Assembly: GCA_036971615.1 (NCBI GenBank)
Contig: JAYKKR010000010.1
Span: 620,001 to 684,000, forward strand
Length of the DNA: 64,000 nucleotides
Direction: 5' to 3'
Source of the DNA: Amyloporia xantha
Taxonomy: Eukaryota > Basidiomycota > Agaricomycetes > Polyporales > Adustoporiaceae
The notes beneath the pieces were generated by a model. That model worked only from the letters and a program-made list of their open reading frames with translations, was not told the origin of the DNA and made no database searches. The translations under genes were made by a program, and so were the position numbers. Of the stretch, positions 1 through 11,714 are shown piece after piece (the stretch's first letter is position 1; each line of letters starts with the position of its first letter).

Positions 1-185
1 GCTATCGGGTACAGTACTTGCATAACCCCTTGAATGGTATGGTGTAATCCCAATGCAATCCACGTGTGCCTCATTCATCGCGGGAGCAAGCGAGTCGATC
101 TCGATCACCGTCATACCGTTATGGACCTAGTAAGCTAAGGGCATGCCTGCTATCAACGTTTGATAAACTACATATCATCCTCAAT

Positions 186-1583
186 ATGGCTTCAGCTTCA
201 CGGGGTTTGCTAGTCGACATTCATACCCATGTTTATTTACCTCGATATGTCTCCTTCCTGCGTGCCCGATCCTCAGTGCCTCGCGTCTTCACCCGACACA
301 ATGCAGAGGGGAAGACCGAGGAGAGACTGCTTATTCTCGATGCAGAGCCCAGCGGCGGACGTCCCATGGGTCCTCAGGTATTTGCATTGGTTGCGCCTCG
401 ATGCACTATGTCGCAGGGCCCTGAATCAACCAATAGTTCTGGGAAAGAGCTGAAAAGCTGAAATTCATGGAGAAGCATGGTATCGACATATCCATCGTCA
501 GGTTGAGCCTTTTACTTCCTGTCTTCCAGCTGCAGACCAGATTCATGATCACCCAGCTCTGCGAATCCATGGTTGGACTTCCTCTCGGCGTCCACCGCAC
601 ACCAGCTAGCGCAACAGTTGAATGACGACTTGGAAACCTACTGCTCTACATCTTCCAGCCTTGCTGGCAGTACACTGAAACAGTTGTACGGGTTCGGCCT
701 CCTTCCTCTCGTACCAGAGGTGACTACGACGTCCCTACTCGACACGGTGCGACAGATCTCCGCTCTGCCGCACCTGAAGGGTATCATCATGGGCTCCCGT
801 GGACTCGGGAAGGGGCTAGACGACGACGCGCTTGACCCGGTATGGGCTGCACTCGAGAAGGCAGGGCTTGTTGTGTTCCTCCATCCTCATTACGGGGTGG
901 ACGGGAAAGAATGGGGCGAAAAGGACAATGGCCACGTCCTCCCGCTCGCATTGGGCTTCCCTTTCGAGACTACGATCGTAAGCCTATTCCGCCGCGTATT
1001 CGACGCTTCGACGCTTATTTTACAACACCGACGCGAACTCTAGGCTATTACACGGTTGATCCTCTCTGGTGTCTTGGACCGCTATCCCAATCTCCGCATC
1101 CTGCTTGCTCACTCCGGGGGCGCCCTGCCCCAGCTGTCCTCCCGCTTAGCTTCCTGCGTAGACCATGATCCCGTCGTCGCCTCTCGCCTGAAGCACGACG
1201 CGCGGTATTATCTGGGAAAGCTTTACTTCGATGCCGTCGCCTACGGCTCGGAAGAGCTCGCGTTCGTCAGCGACGTGATCGGCCGATCCGAGAAATTCGT
1301 CCAAGCCAGTTCTTCCGCCGCCGCATCAAAGGGCGCTGGTGTCGAGCAGAGAAGGCTAGGGAGCAGACAGATGCTATTCGGCACCGATCATCCCTTCTTC
1401 CCCCCGCTCGGAGAATCGGAGAAGTGGAAGAGTGTCGTAGAGAATCTGGAGGCTATTGACGGGGTGTTTGGGTGGGACGATGCCGAGAAAGCGGGGGTGA
1501 GGGAGCGGAAATGCGTTGGCGTTATTTGGCCTGGACAGGACATCTATTTGATTTACATGGTGTGTGACGACCAATATGTATGA
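186..1583 (+). CDS. ACMSD-like amidohydrolase (aminocarboxymuconate-semialdehyde decarboxylase family)
   Basis: Predicted decarboxylase of the metal-dependent amidohydrolase superfamily. ACMSD removes CO2 from 2-amino-3-carboxymuconate semialdehyde and so diverts the tryptophan/kynurenine pathway away from quinolinate and NAD. Four exons can be read: 186-377, 437-501, 557-977 and 1044 onward, all with GT-AG borders and consistent phase. Visible family marks are the N-terminal metal motif DIHTH, a metal-ligand region LVVFLHPHYG, ILLAHSGG, and the C-terminal metal Asp in LFGTDHPFF. The last exon goes out of frame at a run of three A's (1509-1511): with one A fewer it reads NALALFGLD, the usual family ending, and would stop at 1551; as given it runs to 1583. 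It lies tail to tail with QPRT, 70 bases away. The substrate is inferred from the family and neighbour; related decarboxylases (for example 6-methylsalicylate type) share the fold. Confidence 0.85.
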
Positions 1584-1653
1584 ATAAAATAGACTCTCTA
1601 CGCGGATCGTACAAACGGCATCAATACTTCAATTACTTCTCTCGCGTCCCCGT

Positions 1654-2795
<1,142 letters not shown>

Positions 2796-3275
2796 GGTTG
2801 AGGTGACTGGTCAAGGAATGTCTCCGAGACTGAGGATTTGTAATCCTGCACCTGTTGACTCCCACTGAATAACTTGCAAAACAGTAGCCATATATAAGAT
2901 GGATCTAACACTGACAATCGCCATCGTCACTGCACCAAGTAACAGCGATCGGAGGCAAAATTTAGGTATAGATATGTTGCATTTACAGTACGTATACTAG
3001 TGACTAGTACATACACCGAACTGCTGAGTTGCACTGATTGTCCTGATCATGAACCAAAAAGAATAGACCTGCATCACCTAGACTAGACGGTACTAAACGT
3101 AAACACCGTAAACACCAGAGTCACCCCAGAGTTCTACGAGTAAAAACGCGCCATTGGAGGATATGACAAAGTCCAATTTTTCACAAACCAATGTTCTATC
3201 ACGGTCGGAGACATACCAAGAAAAGACAATATGATATAGCCATCACAAGACTCCCCTGCCAAGATGAAGGTCCGA
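2796..3275. other. Intergenic, 480 bp: QPRT promoter side and 3' side of the wall-protein gene
   Basis: No gene is visible. The stretch holds the upstream region of the minus-strand QPRT gene and the downstream region of the Kre9-like gene. A short direct repeat, GTAAACACC twice, lies near 3098-3117. No clear TATA box for QPRT was recognised. Confidence 0.6.
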
Positions 3276-4017
3276 TTAGAAAATGGCCATGCCGAGAAGA
3301 GCGCCGAAGCCCAGAAGGCTGGCCTGCTTGCCCATCCCGAGAGTAGCAGCGCTGCTCTTAGTGGGACTAGTGGAGGTGTCCGACGACGAAGGGTTAAGAG
3401 AACCACTGCTAGAGATACCGGTAGCAGTAGTAGAAGCCGTGTCGGTACTACCAATATGCAGTTAACATCAGGACTGACAGCTTGTGGACGAAAACAAAGC
3501 AACTTACGTGGAAGCAGACGAGCCAGAGAAGAGGTAGTAGACACTGACCCAGTAGAAGAGCTTGCCGAAGAAGAGCCGCTGGAGAACGTGCTCGACGAGG
3601 ACGAGGCGGTGATCGTGAACATGTCCGACTGAGTGAGGATTTGCGAAAGATGAGTAGCATCTGCGACCAGGTTGACCCTGTAACCTGAACCGGCAACCCA
3701 ACCGCCGCTAGGGGGTTCACGGTCACAGAACCATCGCTTCCGATAGCGAGGGCGTCGAGAACCTGGTTGTATTCCGGGTAGGTTTGCTGCCATTGAAGGA
3801 TGAGAATCAAGCAACATGATGTGACCCTTGGACACTAGAAGTAACTTACCTGGTTGTTGAGCACGATGGTGAAGTTGGAGGGGTCGGTGGAGACCTTGGT
3901 CCAAGAGACAACATTAGGACCGCTTGTAGTCCAACCGCTGCTGTTGGAAGGCGAAGTAACAGAGTAGGCGAACGCTGAGGCAGCGAGGGTGAGAAGGACA
4001 GATACGGAGGCGAGCAT
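3276..4017 (-). CDS. Kre9/Knh1-like Ser/Thr-rich GPI-anchored cell-surface protein (frame disrupted)
   Basis: Starts with a signal peptide (MLASVSVLLTLAASAFA) followed at once by the Kre9/Knh1-type N-terminal domain: YSVTSPSNSSGW, VVSWTKV, DPSNFTIVLNNQ, and after an intron TYPEYNQVLDALAIGSDG. A Ser/Thr-rich stretch follows (SSSSSTFSSGSSSASSS), and the end is a hydrophobic tail (LLGFGALLGMAIF) as expected for GPI attachment. The family is secreted and wall- or membrane-bound, linked to beta-glucan assembly in yeast. The frame breaks at a run of five G's on the plus strand (3711-3715): one more base would join GSVTVN to PPSGGWVAGSGY as in relatives. A second frame mismatch seems to lie near 3515-3530, just before the intron at about 3447-3508. 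Either the sequence has errors or this copy is decaying; the rest is well preserved. Confidence 0.75.
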
Positions 4018-4074
4018 CTTTGGTAGCGGTTCTTGTGCGGACGTTACGAGTTTTCTAGGTGGGCGGTGATGGAC

Positions 4075-4080
4075 TATATA
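4075..4080 (-). promoter_or_regulatory. Probable TATA box of the Kre9-like gene
   Basis: TATATA lies 58 bases upstream of the start codon at 4017, within ATTATATAGTCC read on the minus strand. The distance suits a TATA element with a short 5' leader, as in highly expressed fungal surface-protein genes. No transcript data support it. Confidence 0.45.
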
Positions 4081-4999
4081 ATGAGTGGATAGAGTAAAGA
4101 GAATGTAGGGAACGTGTTCTCTGTGCGGGAGAGAAAAACAGAGCGACAAACTCGAGGGGCAAGCCTGGCAAAGCCTGGTCCCTTAAATTTCCCGCCAAGC
4201 CCTCGACTCGGCCCTCGAGGGCGGCCAACCGGCGCCGTGGCGGCCTCGACTGCCCGTTTTCACATACAGCCTGATCCGGCCTGTCGGTCTCAAGTCACCG
4301 CCCGCGAGCAGCTAACGAAGCGTAACGTCACCGTCTACGGCGTCTAGTATGCACACACACGCCGTCAATGCAATCGCAGTCCCTCGGGCCAACCTTGAGC
4401 ATCATCATAAGAGCACACGCCCTATCGTTCCATTTAGCATAAACAGCCTACAGAACCCCGACACAATATCATCCACAAAAGCTACTTCGCGATCAGCAGC
4501 GTCTGCTTTCCGCTAATGTCGTAGCGCTAGCCTAGTAGCAGATACGCAGCCGCCACAGGGCTACGGGTCAAACCTCCCGATGTTATTGAGAGGCGAGATC
4601 ACGCAACCGAATGCAATCAGGGTTCGCAAACGCCAACCGTTCACGCAGCGGGTTCATCGCCGTGAGTGCCTACATGCACCACGGCCGCTAGAGGTGTTCG
4701 CCGCCTCGAATTCGTGCAAAGCTAGAATCAGCACTGTCTTGAAATGCAAGAATGTGCAGTGGATTAGGGACGATGGGCGCTGCAATCGGCCTCGGATGAG
4801 TAAGTTCAGTCAACCGTTGCAACGCTCGAATCTTGCGGCGGCTATGCATCTGACTCTTGCGGTAAGCGCAAGATCTATCGTTTGCCCAGACTGCCCTACT
4901 TCAGATCGGAGTGGCATGGCATGATATCAATCAATCAATAAAGGTGGTACTACATCTGCATGATTTAGACGAACACATACTTGCGACCATCTCCCATGG
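4081..4999. other. Gene-free stretch, about 0.9 kb
   Basis: Lies between the upstream side of the Kre9-like gene and the 3' end of Gemin2. Open frames here are short, lack recognisable motifs and show no plausible splicing. I see no RNA gene or element. Confidence 0.55.
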
Positions 5000-6337
5000 C
5001 TATGCCTTCCTCAACATGTCTTCGGCATCCTGCCAGAGATCGCGTTGTCCCCAAATACCTACTACGGCAGTAATGGCCATCCAGCAAGACCCCTCATCCA
5101 TGGAGGGTGATGCAGTAGGTGCATCTTCTTCTGCAGCGCTAGCGCTTGCACGGCGCTTACTCTGTTCAATAACGGACATGCAAGCGCGGGCAAGATTGCG
5201 AAGGAGACTCATCTCATCTGCAGTGACATAATCGTCAACCCGCGAGAGGAGAATAAATATCCAGCGCCCATATGCTTCTGGAAGTGGTAGAGGTGTGTCT
5301 GCTTCGAACTGGACGTTGATCCAATGTGTGAAATACATCAATAGATGTAGGGCGTATCGCTGAAAACTACGGATGAGCGGCGCGAGATAACATCGAAGTT
5401 GACAGAAACCATACATGATCTATGTGTTGCAGTAATGCTGGGGTAGGTTCACGCGACTTTGCAGCAGACGTGTCGGATTTTGATTCAGAACATGGCGCAG
5501 GGTCCTGAATAAAATCTTGGCGAAGATCGGGTGGTGCAGGTGTACCGGAAGGAGTTGGCAGAGACGTAGCGGCGTCGCTGGAGCTGGCATTTTCGACTCG
5601 AACTGTGTTGACAAGCCAAGCTTCATGGGGCGCCGTCGAGAACGCCCGCTGCTCGTAGTATAGGCCACCGTCAGTTGGCACATCCTGGTATCCCCGCATA
5701 CCTCCGCTATATCTTTCGTTTCCCCCTCTGTTAAACCTACTCGACTTGAGCGCCTTGGGTTTCTTAGGAGGGTCCCATTCAAACGACGAACGTCCAGCTA
5801 CAAACGCCCACCAGTGATCGCGCTCTTTTTTGTCAGGCATTACCTTGTGGTATTGGTCGAGACGATTGGTGGGAACGTGTATCGTAGGCTGCACAGAATT
5901 CTGAGATACACTTATCAGCGAAAAATATGGGGTACGGTCGGACAAATTCAGCATACTTTGCGGAAGTTCCTAAAACGTTTCAGAAAGAGATCACGCCATT
6001 TTTCAGAAGGTAGACCGGGATAGCTGCCGCTGAAATCCTCGACCTTCGGGGCAACATCGGATGTCTCTTCTTTCACCTCGTAAGGGTTTGCTACCCTTGT
6101 AATATGTGGTAGTGATCGAGCATCGCGACTACGCATAAGATGAAGTTGGATGGTCGGACATGGCAGAAATGCAGACGGCAATAGTACTCACCGAACAGTG
6201 AACAGGTACTGCAGCCCGTCTTCTGGTGTACCGTCGAAATTCAGGGGAAGATTCGCGACCGGGAGCACCTGTTTGCCCATCGAGGGTTCGTCATCATCCG
6301 AGAGGTCGGTGTCAGAGAATTTGCGTTTCGACGCCAT
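5000..6337 (-). CDS. Gemin2/SIP1 family protein (SMN complex, snRNP assembly)
   Basis: Gemin2 binds the Sm ring during assembly of spliceosomal snRNPs with SMN; the S. cerevisiae Brr1 protein is a distant relative. Exon 1 starts MASKRKFSDTD at 6337 and contains QVLPVANLP, FDGTPEDGLQYLFTVR; the splice near 6190/6130 joins it to RDARSLPHITRVANPYE, the most recognisable part of the family. A middle exon has HVPTNRLDQYHKVMPDKKERDHWW and WDPPKKPKALKSSRF, and the last part (5416 back to the stop at 5000-5002) has the C-terminal helical region with WIFILLSRVDDYVTADEMS and a final GIWGQRDLW. A Ser/Pro-rich linker sits between. No frame problem was seen. Its presence fits a filamentous basidiomycete with many introns. 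Confidence 0.85.
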
Positions 6338-6604
6338 CGTAAATCCGACCCAATAGGTCTTCTGGACTGTACAATACGATAGACTCAAGTGTAAAAGTGG
6401 TCGAAGCAGCCGAGTGCAGAAGTCCCCAGGTTCACAGTGACTTTGGATAAAGATCGAGTCCGTCCGATACCAGCTCCGATATTGGGCGCCTAATACTCTA
6501 TGCAGCTGATAGCCTTATACAACTATGCACTCAGATTCATGGTCTTGCAATAGTTAATTACCTTCAACTCGGCTTCTATTTAACGACCTTTTACTTTGAA
6601 TACC
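6338..6604. promoter_or_regulatory. Shared divergent upstream region (Gemin2 left, Lys-rich protein right)
   Basis: 267 bases separate the start codons of two genes transcribed away from each other, so both promoters must lie here. No TATA box or named site was recognised. Confidence 0.5.
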
Positions 6605-7704
6605 ATGGCGACGGCGGCAGCGGACGAGGACGACATAGATGCTGAGTCGCTCCAGGCTCAGATTGATATGTCGATGGCTTTCACGCAGAACCTCGTCTCG
6701 TCCTGGATGAGCTCGTCCCAAGGAAAATTACCCGCGTCCAGCTCTACTGGGAACGAAGAGAAAGAGCTCGAGGAATACATGCGCAGACCCCCGAGGTGTG
6801 ATATCTCTTCAACAACGGTGAGACGCAGAATGATATGTATTGTGTAGGCTCGGAGTGGGTGCAGCGGTTCCGGAATCTACCACCACATTTGGTCGCGATG
6901 CGGCGCGCCTCAAGAGCAAGTTAATGGGCAAAAAGCGAAGCAGAATCGAAAGCCAGGAGGCTGTAGTGGTTCCATCAGACGATGAAGAAGAAAGCAGAGC
7001 GAGAGTTGTCAAAAAGAAGGCACGAGTCGACGTCTTCGGACAGCAGGGGAAAGGGAAGAAAGGGCGTAAAGATGGGGGCTCTGCACCTGGCTCGTCACAC
7101 GAACAGGGCGCTACAGCGACGGAGAAGGGCGTCGAGACGAGCAAAGCTGCCGGAAAGAGGATACCAGACCAGGATATACATGCATCCCCGAAAGGCAAGA
7201 AGAACAAAAAGCGACATTCTCTCAATCAGCCTATGATTGACCTGACGGGCTCTCCGTCTTCCCCAATAAAAGGCCACTCGCTGCCTAGTGCCTCAGCATC
7301 TGCGAACTGTTCGCGCGACGATGTGACCGTAGCCACGGGCACAGCGAGTGACGGAGATCAGAAGGCCGCAAGTGGACACCCACCCTCGGGTAAGCAACGC
7401 ACCCTACTTCGTCGCAAGGAATGAGCTCTGACCAATGGATCATGGCTTTTCAGTCAAAGATATGGACAGAAATATCTCGGAAACTAATTATCCACCCCAG
7501 TCATCTTCCTATATTACTCCCAAACCGCACTCGAAACCAGTCAGCAAAACGGTGGCTCCTTTACTTAACCTTCGTGGTCCACCAGAAGAAGTAGAAGATA
7601 CTGCCCCGGCATCTCCCAAGAAGAAAAGACGAAGAAAGAAAAAGAAGAAAAAGTCTATAGCAGAAGTTGCGGTTGAGGAGGACGCGTCCGCCAGTGATGA
7701 TTGA
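6605..7704 (+). CDS. Lysine-rich nuclear-type protein, possibly DUF3245 family
   Basis: The start is MATAAADEDDIDAESLQAQ at 6605. The intron 6796-6846 (approx.) joins RRPPR to LGVGAAVPES, giving the segment RPPRLGVGA. This resembles the short block conserved in DUF3245 proteins, but I cannot confirm that. The rest is low in complexity: clusters of Lys/Arg (KKKARVDVFG, GKGKKGRK), a segment MIDLTGSPSSP, then after an intron near 7391-7450 a proline-rich part and a final KKKRRRKKKKKKS followed by an acidic tail ending SASDD. These are typical of nuclear or nucleolar proteins. The function is unknown. Which of two nearby acceptor sites (about 7453 or 7500) is used is unclear. Confidence 0.7.
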
Positions 7705-8153
7705 GGACTGTGATATTTTGGCCATGGAATGCACTGGTTTTCTAATCGTCGTACTTGAGTGAAAGTGTTCGCTAGCTGGATTCAGCTGAAGACCATCACG
7801 GCACAAAATTACTGTGTCTCTCATCGTTCGAAGTAGGTTTGAAACAGAGAAGGCGGCTTGTACCGAACCTACGTTCGAAGCAATCCGCACTACTTGATCG
7901 TACAACACCCTGAGATCAAGTACTACTCATTGACAGCACTCGGGCGGGTTGATTTGATCTTGAGAGATCTTATCATCCTAAAAGGTGTTCGACACTAGTA
8001 GAATACATACATCATTATACTGCTGCTCAACAGTCTGCGGTCGTCCAAGATCAACGAAGAAAATAATAAGGATACCAAAATAGACAGTCGACGTGGGAAC
8101 GATATGTGCTCAGATGCAAATGCACTGAAGGCTTCGGGATGCCGACATAACCA
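7705..8153. other. Convergent intergenic stretch, about 450 bp
   Basis: Lies between the 3' ends of the Lys-rich gene (plus) and the small basic protein gene (minus). It should contain both 3' untranslated regions. No other signal was seen. Confidence 0.55.
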
Positions 8154-8757
8154 TTAACTTCTCCGCTTCGTTCTATTCCCTTCAGCTCTGAAGGGAGGCC
8201 TTTCCTGCGTGCCGCGCCTCTCAGGCCTGCGACGCTCGGAGTGACGCGCTCTCGTAGCGCCTTTGCTCTGCTGCGTTCGCACCCTCACAACCTCGTTATT
8301 GCCAGTGGAATGACCTTTCAGCCTGGCACCATGGCCATGATTATGCGACTTGGTACGATGCGACGAATGCCCGCTTTGCTCGCTGCCCCTCCGATTGGAG
8401 GCATAGTCGCGTCGTCTGACGACAATTTGTCCTTGCGGTGAGCTCCTCTTTGAGGGCCAGAACGAGAACCAGCGGATGATCCCACCACTCCATGGCCCTC
8501 TGCCCTGGACCCCTTTCTTCTTCTTGTAGGCCCTGATAGCGCGGGCATCCCGCATTTCTCTGATGCCACGACTTCTGACACGCTCGTTGTCGGTCAAGGT
8601 TCCGCGTAGCTTGGTGATCCACCCGTGGATTGTGGAAGCTTTGCGGTAACCACGACGACTACCACTTGGATCAGCCTAGTAGATGAGCGACTTTAGCAAG
8701 GGACTTGATGATGTGACGAGACAAAGCACGCACGGTGTCCCATTCAATATCGAGCAT
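8154..8757 (-). CDS. Small strongly basic protein of unknown function
   Basis: Predicted protein of about 170 residues. The start is ATG at 8757 (MLDIEWDT). A 58-nt intron with GTGCGT at its 5' end and CTACTAG at its 3' end then gives ADPSGSRRGYRKAS. Without that intron the frame hits TGA after HLLG. The N-terminal half has STIHGWITKLRGTLTDNERVR and a helical RGIREMRDARAIRAYKKKKG. The C-terminal half is dominated by Arg, Ser, His and Gly (SHNHGHGARLKGH, RHSERRRPERRG) and ends NRTKRRS. The mix suggests nucleic-acid binding or a disordered tail, but I do not recognise a family. Translation in frame from 8597 to 8154 is uninterrupted. Confidence 0.6.
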
Positions 8758-9423
8758 GGTTGATAGTGACGAGGAATGGTGTCAGAGAGGGGGAACGCCC
8801 GATGACTTATAGCCAATCTGCTGCGACAAGCAGGCTACAACATGGTTTCGCCGAAAGGGTATTAAATCATCTGGCCTCACGTTAGCGACGAGGACCAGAG
8901 TTACCTTACACGTTCCTTCACAATTACCATGCGCACGTGACTGACGCGAGCTGGGAGACGCGTCAACGCGTTCTGAGGTTCGTATAGCCTTCGTTTGCTG
9001 TCGGATGCATTATACACTGCATCAGAGACACGTGCACCAGTCAACGTGTCATTTCGCGACAGCAACGAGTCGAATTTTGTCCTTTCATGCAGAGATATCC
9101 AGACCACTCACCATTCACGATGCATCAATACCTACATGATGTATACTTAAGCTGCCCTAGAGGTCTGTACGATGATCCCGAAGAACCACCGGCCGCTGTG
9201 GAATCACTGGAACGCCTGAGTGCTATTTGGAGTCGATTAGCGGGAGCCACCTATAAATTCCATGGGATGTTATCTCAGCATTCCTACAGTTTCGTAGAAG
9301 GGGTGGAGCGCAAACTCGACTACCTTCCAAAGTGCTGCGCGATCAACCGAGCCCGTCGTTCTAGCAGCGAGCACCATTACATGGAGGAAAGTGAGGAGAG
9401 ATACATGACTGCATTGTACGTAA
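8758..9423. other. Upstream region before the transposable element
   Basis: Contains the promoter side of the small basic protein gene. An open frame starts at 9087 on the plus strand and runs into the element at 9424, ending at 9551. It has no recognisable domain, and its last 42 codons are transposon sequence, so it is not offered as a gene. Confidence 0.45.
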
Positions 9424-9513
9424 GGGCCTGTTCGGCCACCAAGCGTGAGCTTAGCTTAGACGAAGCGCCCGCGCAAAAGCTTAGATACGGACATCGCCGA
9501 GACGTGCTGGCTG
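9424..9513 (+). repeat. Left terminal inverted repeat of the MITE
   Basis: About 90 bases starting GGGCCTGTTCGG; it pairs with 10034-10123. Differences visible by eye are at element positions 17, 46, 50 and 80, after which similarity fades. Confidence 0.85.
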
Positions 9514-10033
9514 TCACGCTCACTTGCGCTCACCTGACTTTGCAGCTATAACCCCTGTTCTAGGGTTAGGTTACGACCTCCAGATCATTTGGCTGCTGTC
9601 TACTGTAAAAGTAGCAGTGTCTAAGTGGCCAACACCATATGTCAGTAAAATCCAGCAATTTTATCATCTATATGGTCCTCCTCATATGGCCTTGACATCT
9701 TGTGTAAGGGAATTACACCCAACAAAAAATAATAGGTGTTTCGCACACTATCGAAGAGACCTCTCCGGCCGACGGCAACCTCCCGGCAGACCTGCCGGAG
9801 CCACAGCCAAGCCACAGTCAGCCACACCAGCCACCCGGCTCAGTGGCTGGACGGACCTCACGTGATGTAAACCGATGGAATTTGCTCCGAGAGCCTCGGG
9901 CTTACCGCTTGTGCATCATATTTTGATGCCTTGGTTTCCTCTTTTGGTAGAATAAGACACAACAAGACCAAAAGGAATAATCATAAAATAAGCTCGTTTT
10001 GCTGATACTACGTGTGCCATCATAAAGGGTCAC

Positions 10034-10123
10034 AGCCGGTCACATCTCGGCGATGTCCGTATCTAAGCTTTTGTGCGAGCGCTTCGTCTAAGCTAAGCTC
10101 ACGCTTCGTGGCCGAACAGGCCC
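10034..10123 (-). repeat. Right terminal inverted repeat of the MITE
   Basis: Reverse complement of the left end, read inward from GGGCCTGTTCGG at 10123. It is followed directly by the second TAA copy at 10124-10126. Confidence 0.85.
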
Positions 10124-10666
10124 TAAATCTCGACCGACGATCGTGACCAGTGCGAATGGTGATTGCCGGTGATTGCCGGAGCGGCATGACGGTCTGGTCC
10201 TGCGCAGGTTATGACCACCTCGATCATGATCCTCCCCTGGTACAGTCGAATATTCATGCCAGTTGCAGCCTTATAGATTTATACGGACGTCTTGATTGGC
10301 GTAATAAAGACCGGTCTCGGTCATTGTATACATCTACTTCTCTATATCCTTTCCTAGACATTCAATACTTCAGTAGCGCTTGCATTTCAATAGCCTCGAC
10401 CACCTGCGCACGTCTGGAACATGGCTCGGTCGATCTACACCTCGCCGTGCGTGTTCTCGATGCCCGTAACGTGCCCCGTCTCCAGTCACCAAGGTGGGCC
10501 AGCAACCCTGTCCCTTCCGAGCAGATTGACGTTATCGCTGCCCTCCGCCAACTCATAAAGGCCACGACGGTCGTTGTCCACCCCTCATTCCGCCCATCAC
10601 AATACCACAGTGGTTCTGGAATAGCGTCAAGTTTCACACCTGCACAAAGTATCTGTCTCAGTCTTA
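10124..10666. other. Upstream region of the globin gene
   Basis: About 540 bases between the MITE and the globin start. No gene is supported; the long frames on either strand lack motifs. The MITE therefore sits within roughly 550 bases of the globin start codon and could affect its promoter. Confidence 0.5.
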
Positions 10667-11714
10667 ATGTCTCAGTATCCTCCGGTTGCACTGGACCTAC
10701 GGACGGCGGGTATGTGTCCATTCACTGCTGGTCCCACGCTACAACGCGACTCGCTGGATGGTTACTCCGACGGCTCGGGCTCACCTACCACTACTGATTC
10801 GTCTCGGACACCTCTTCGATCAGTCTCTTCCGAAAATACCTGCCCGATTTTCACCCAGGAGATTGATCCCATCTTACTGAAGAATTCGCTCGAGGATCGG
10901 ATTGCGTATCTTACCGATTTCCTCAACTTCACTTCCCATGACTCGGAAGTAATCACCAGCATCGCGCCATTTGTGAACGACATAATTCCTAGTCTCGTGG
11001 ACAGTATGTACGCGAAGTTGTTCGAATTTGACATCACAAAGAAAGTGTTTATGACACGTAACCATGTATGTGATCTGAGCAAAACTTGTTTCACACGTCT
11101 GATTTATGGAACTTGTCGCGGATTCGCAGGGATTTGACGGCCCTTTGCCGGAGAAACTGGAGGACCTGACGCTGGATAGTGCACAGATTGTCTTCCGGAA
11201 AGTGGGTTGCGCGGGTTCCTGACTTATCGGTGATCACTGATAACTTCCAGGTATTCATGAAAGCATGGGCGCGCCGAGTCCTCACGGCGGATTATTCGAA
11301 TGGCAAGACTTGGGCTTACATGGACAAAGTGGGGATCATGCATACCGGAGTCTCGCCATTCAAGCATCAACGTACGATGGGTATTGCCCCGCTGAACGTA
11401 CCATGTACGTCGCCGATCTTGCTATCGATACTATGATTCCAATCCAATTACGTGCAGATCGTGACTGCGGATTAACCCTCGGCCTGGTGCAGAACATTCT
11501 TCAAACCGCAATACTCCAACTACCGGAAGAGACAGCAAGCATGCAGACAAAAACGGAGGCTGTCTCTGCGATCAACAAGGTATATGTCTCGGCTAATGTC
11601 GCGACCACCTCTAGTCCGTATACTATCGCACGAGCGACCATGCTAACTGGAGTGTTTCGACAGGTAATCTGGATACAGAATGACCTATTCTCCCGGCACT
11701 ACATCAATGAATGA
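10667..11714 (+). CDS. Protoglobin-like single-domain globin
   Basis: A heme globin related to protoglobins and globin-coupled-sensor domains. Five exons keep frame with GT-AG borders: 10667-11065, 11130-11201, 11251-11404, 11458-11579 and 11664-11714, giving 265 residues. After a Ser/Thr-rich N-terminal leader of about 60 residues, the globin region runs from IDPILLKNSLEDRIAYL and FLNFTSHDSEV through IIPSLVDSMYAKLFEFD, PEKLEDLTLDSAQIVFRK and YMDKVGIMHTGV (the conserved His block) to AINKVIWIQNDLFSRHYI at the C-terminus. There is no attached signalling domain. The physiological role (oxygen or NO binding or sensing) is unknown. The start is the first in-frame ATG; a shorter start nearer the globin fold is possible. 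Confidence 0.85.

Larger units (their letters stand above)
9424..10123. mobile_element. 700-bp MITE with about 90-bp terminal inverted repeats and TAA target duplication
   Basis: The two ends are inverted copies of each other, both beginning GGGCCTGTTCGGCCAC, and they match for about 90 bases with only a handful of mismatches. The element is flanked on each side by TAA (9421-9423 and 10124-10126), a 3-bp target duplication. Size, long inverted ends, absence of a transposase frame and the TWA-type duplication point to a non-autonomous element of the PIF/Harbinger (Tourist-like) group. That assignment is by analogy. The interior (about 9750-9850) is GC-rich with short palindromic pieces around CCGGCAGACCTGCCGG. 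The near-identity of the ends suggests a recent insertion. Confidence 0.85.

Noticed and set aside
8690..8757. Apparent premature TGA after HLLG in the small basic protein
   Set aside because: A 58-base intron with GTGCGT and CTACTAG ends removes the stop in phase, so no frameshift is needed.
9087..9551. 155-codon open frame near the MITE
   Set aside because: It has no motif, and its last quarter is the transposon end; probably chance.
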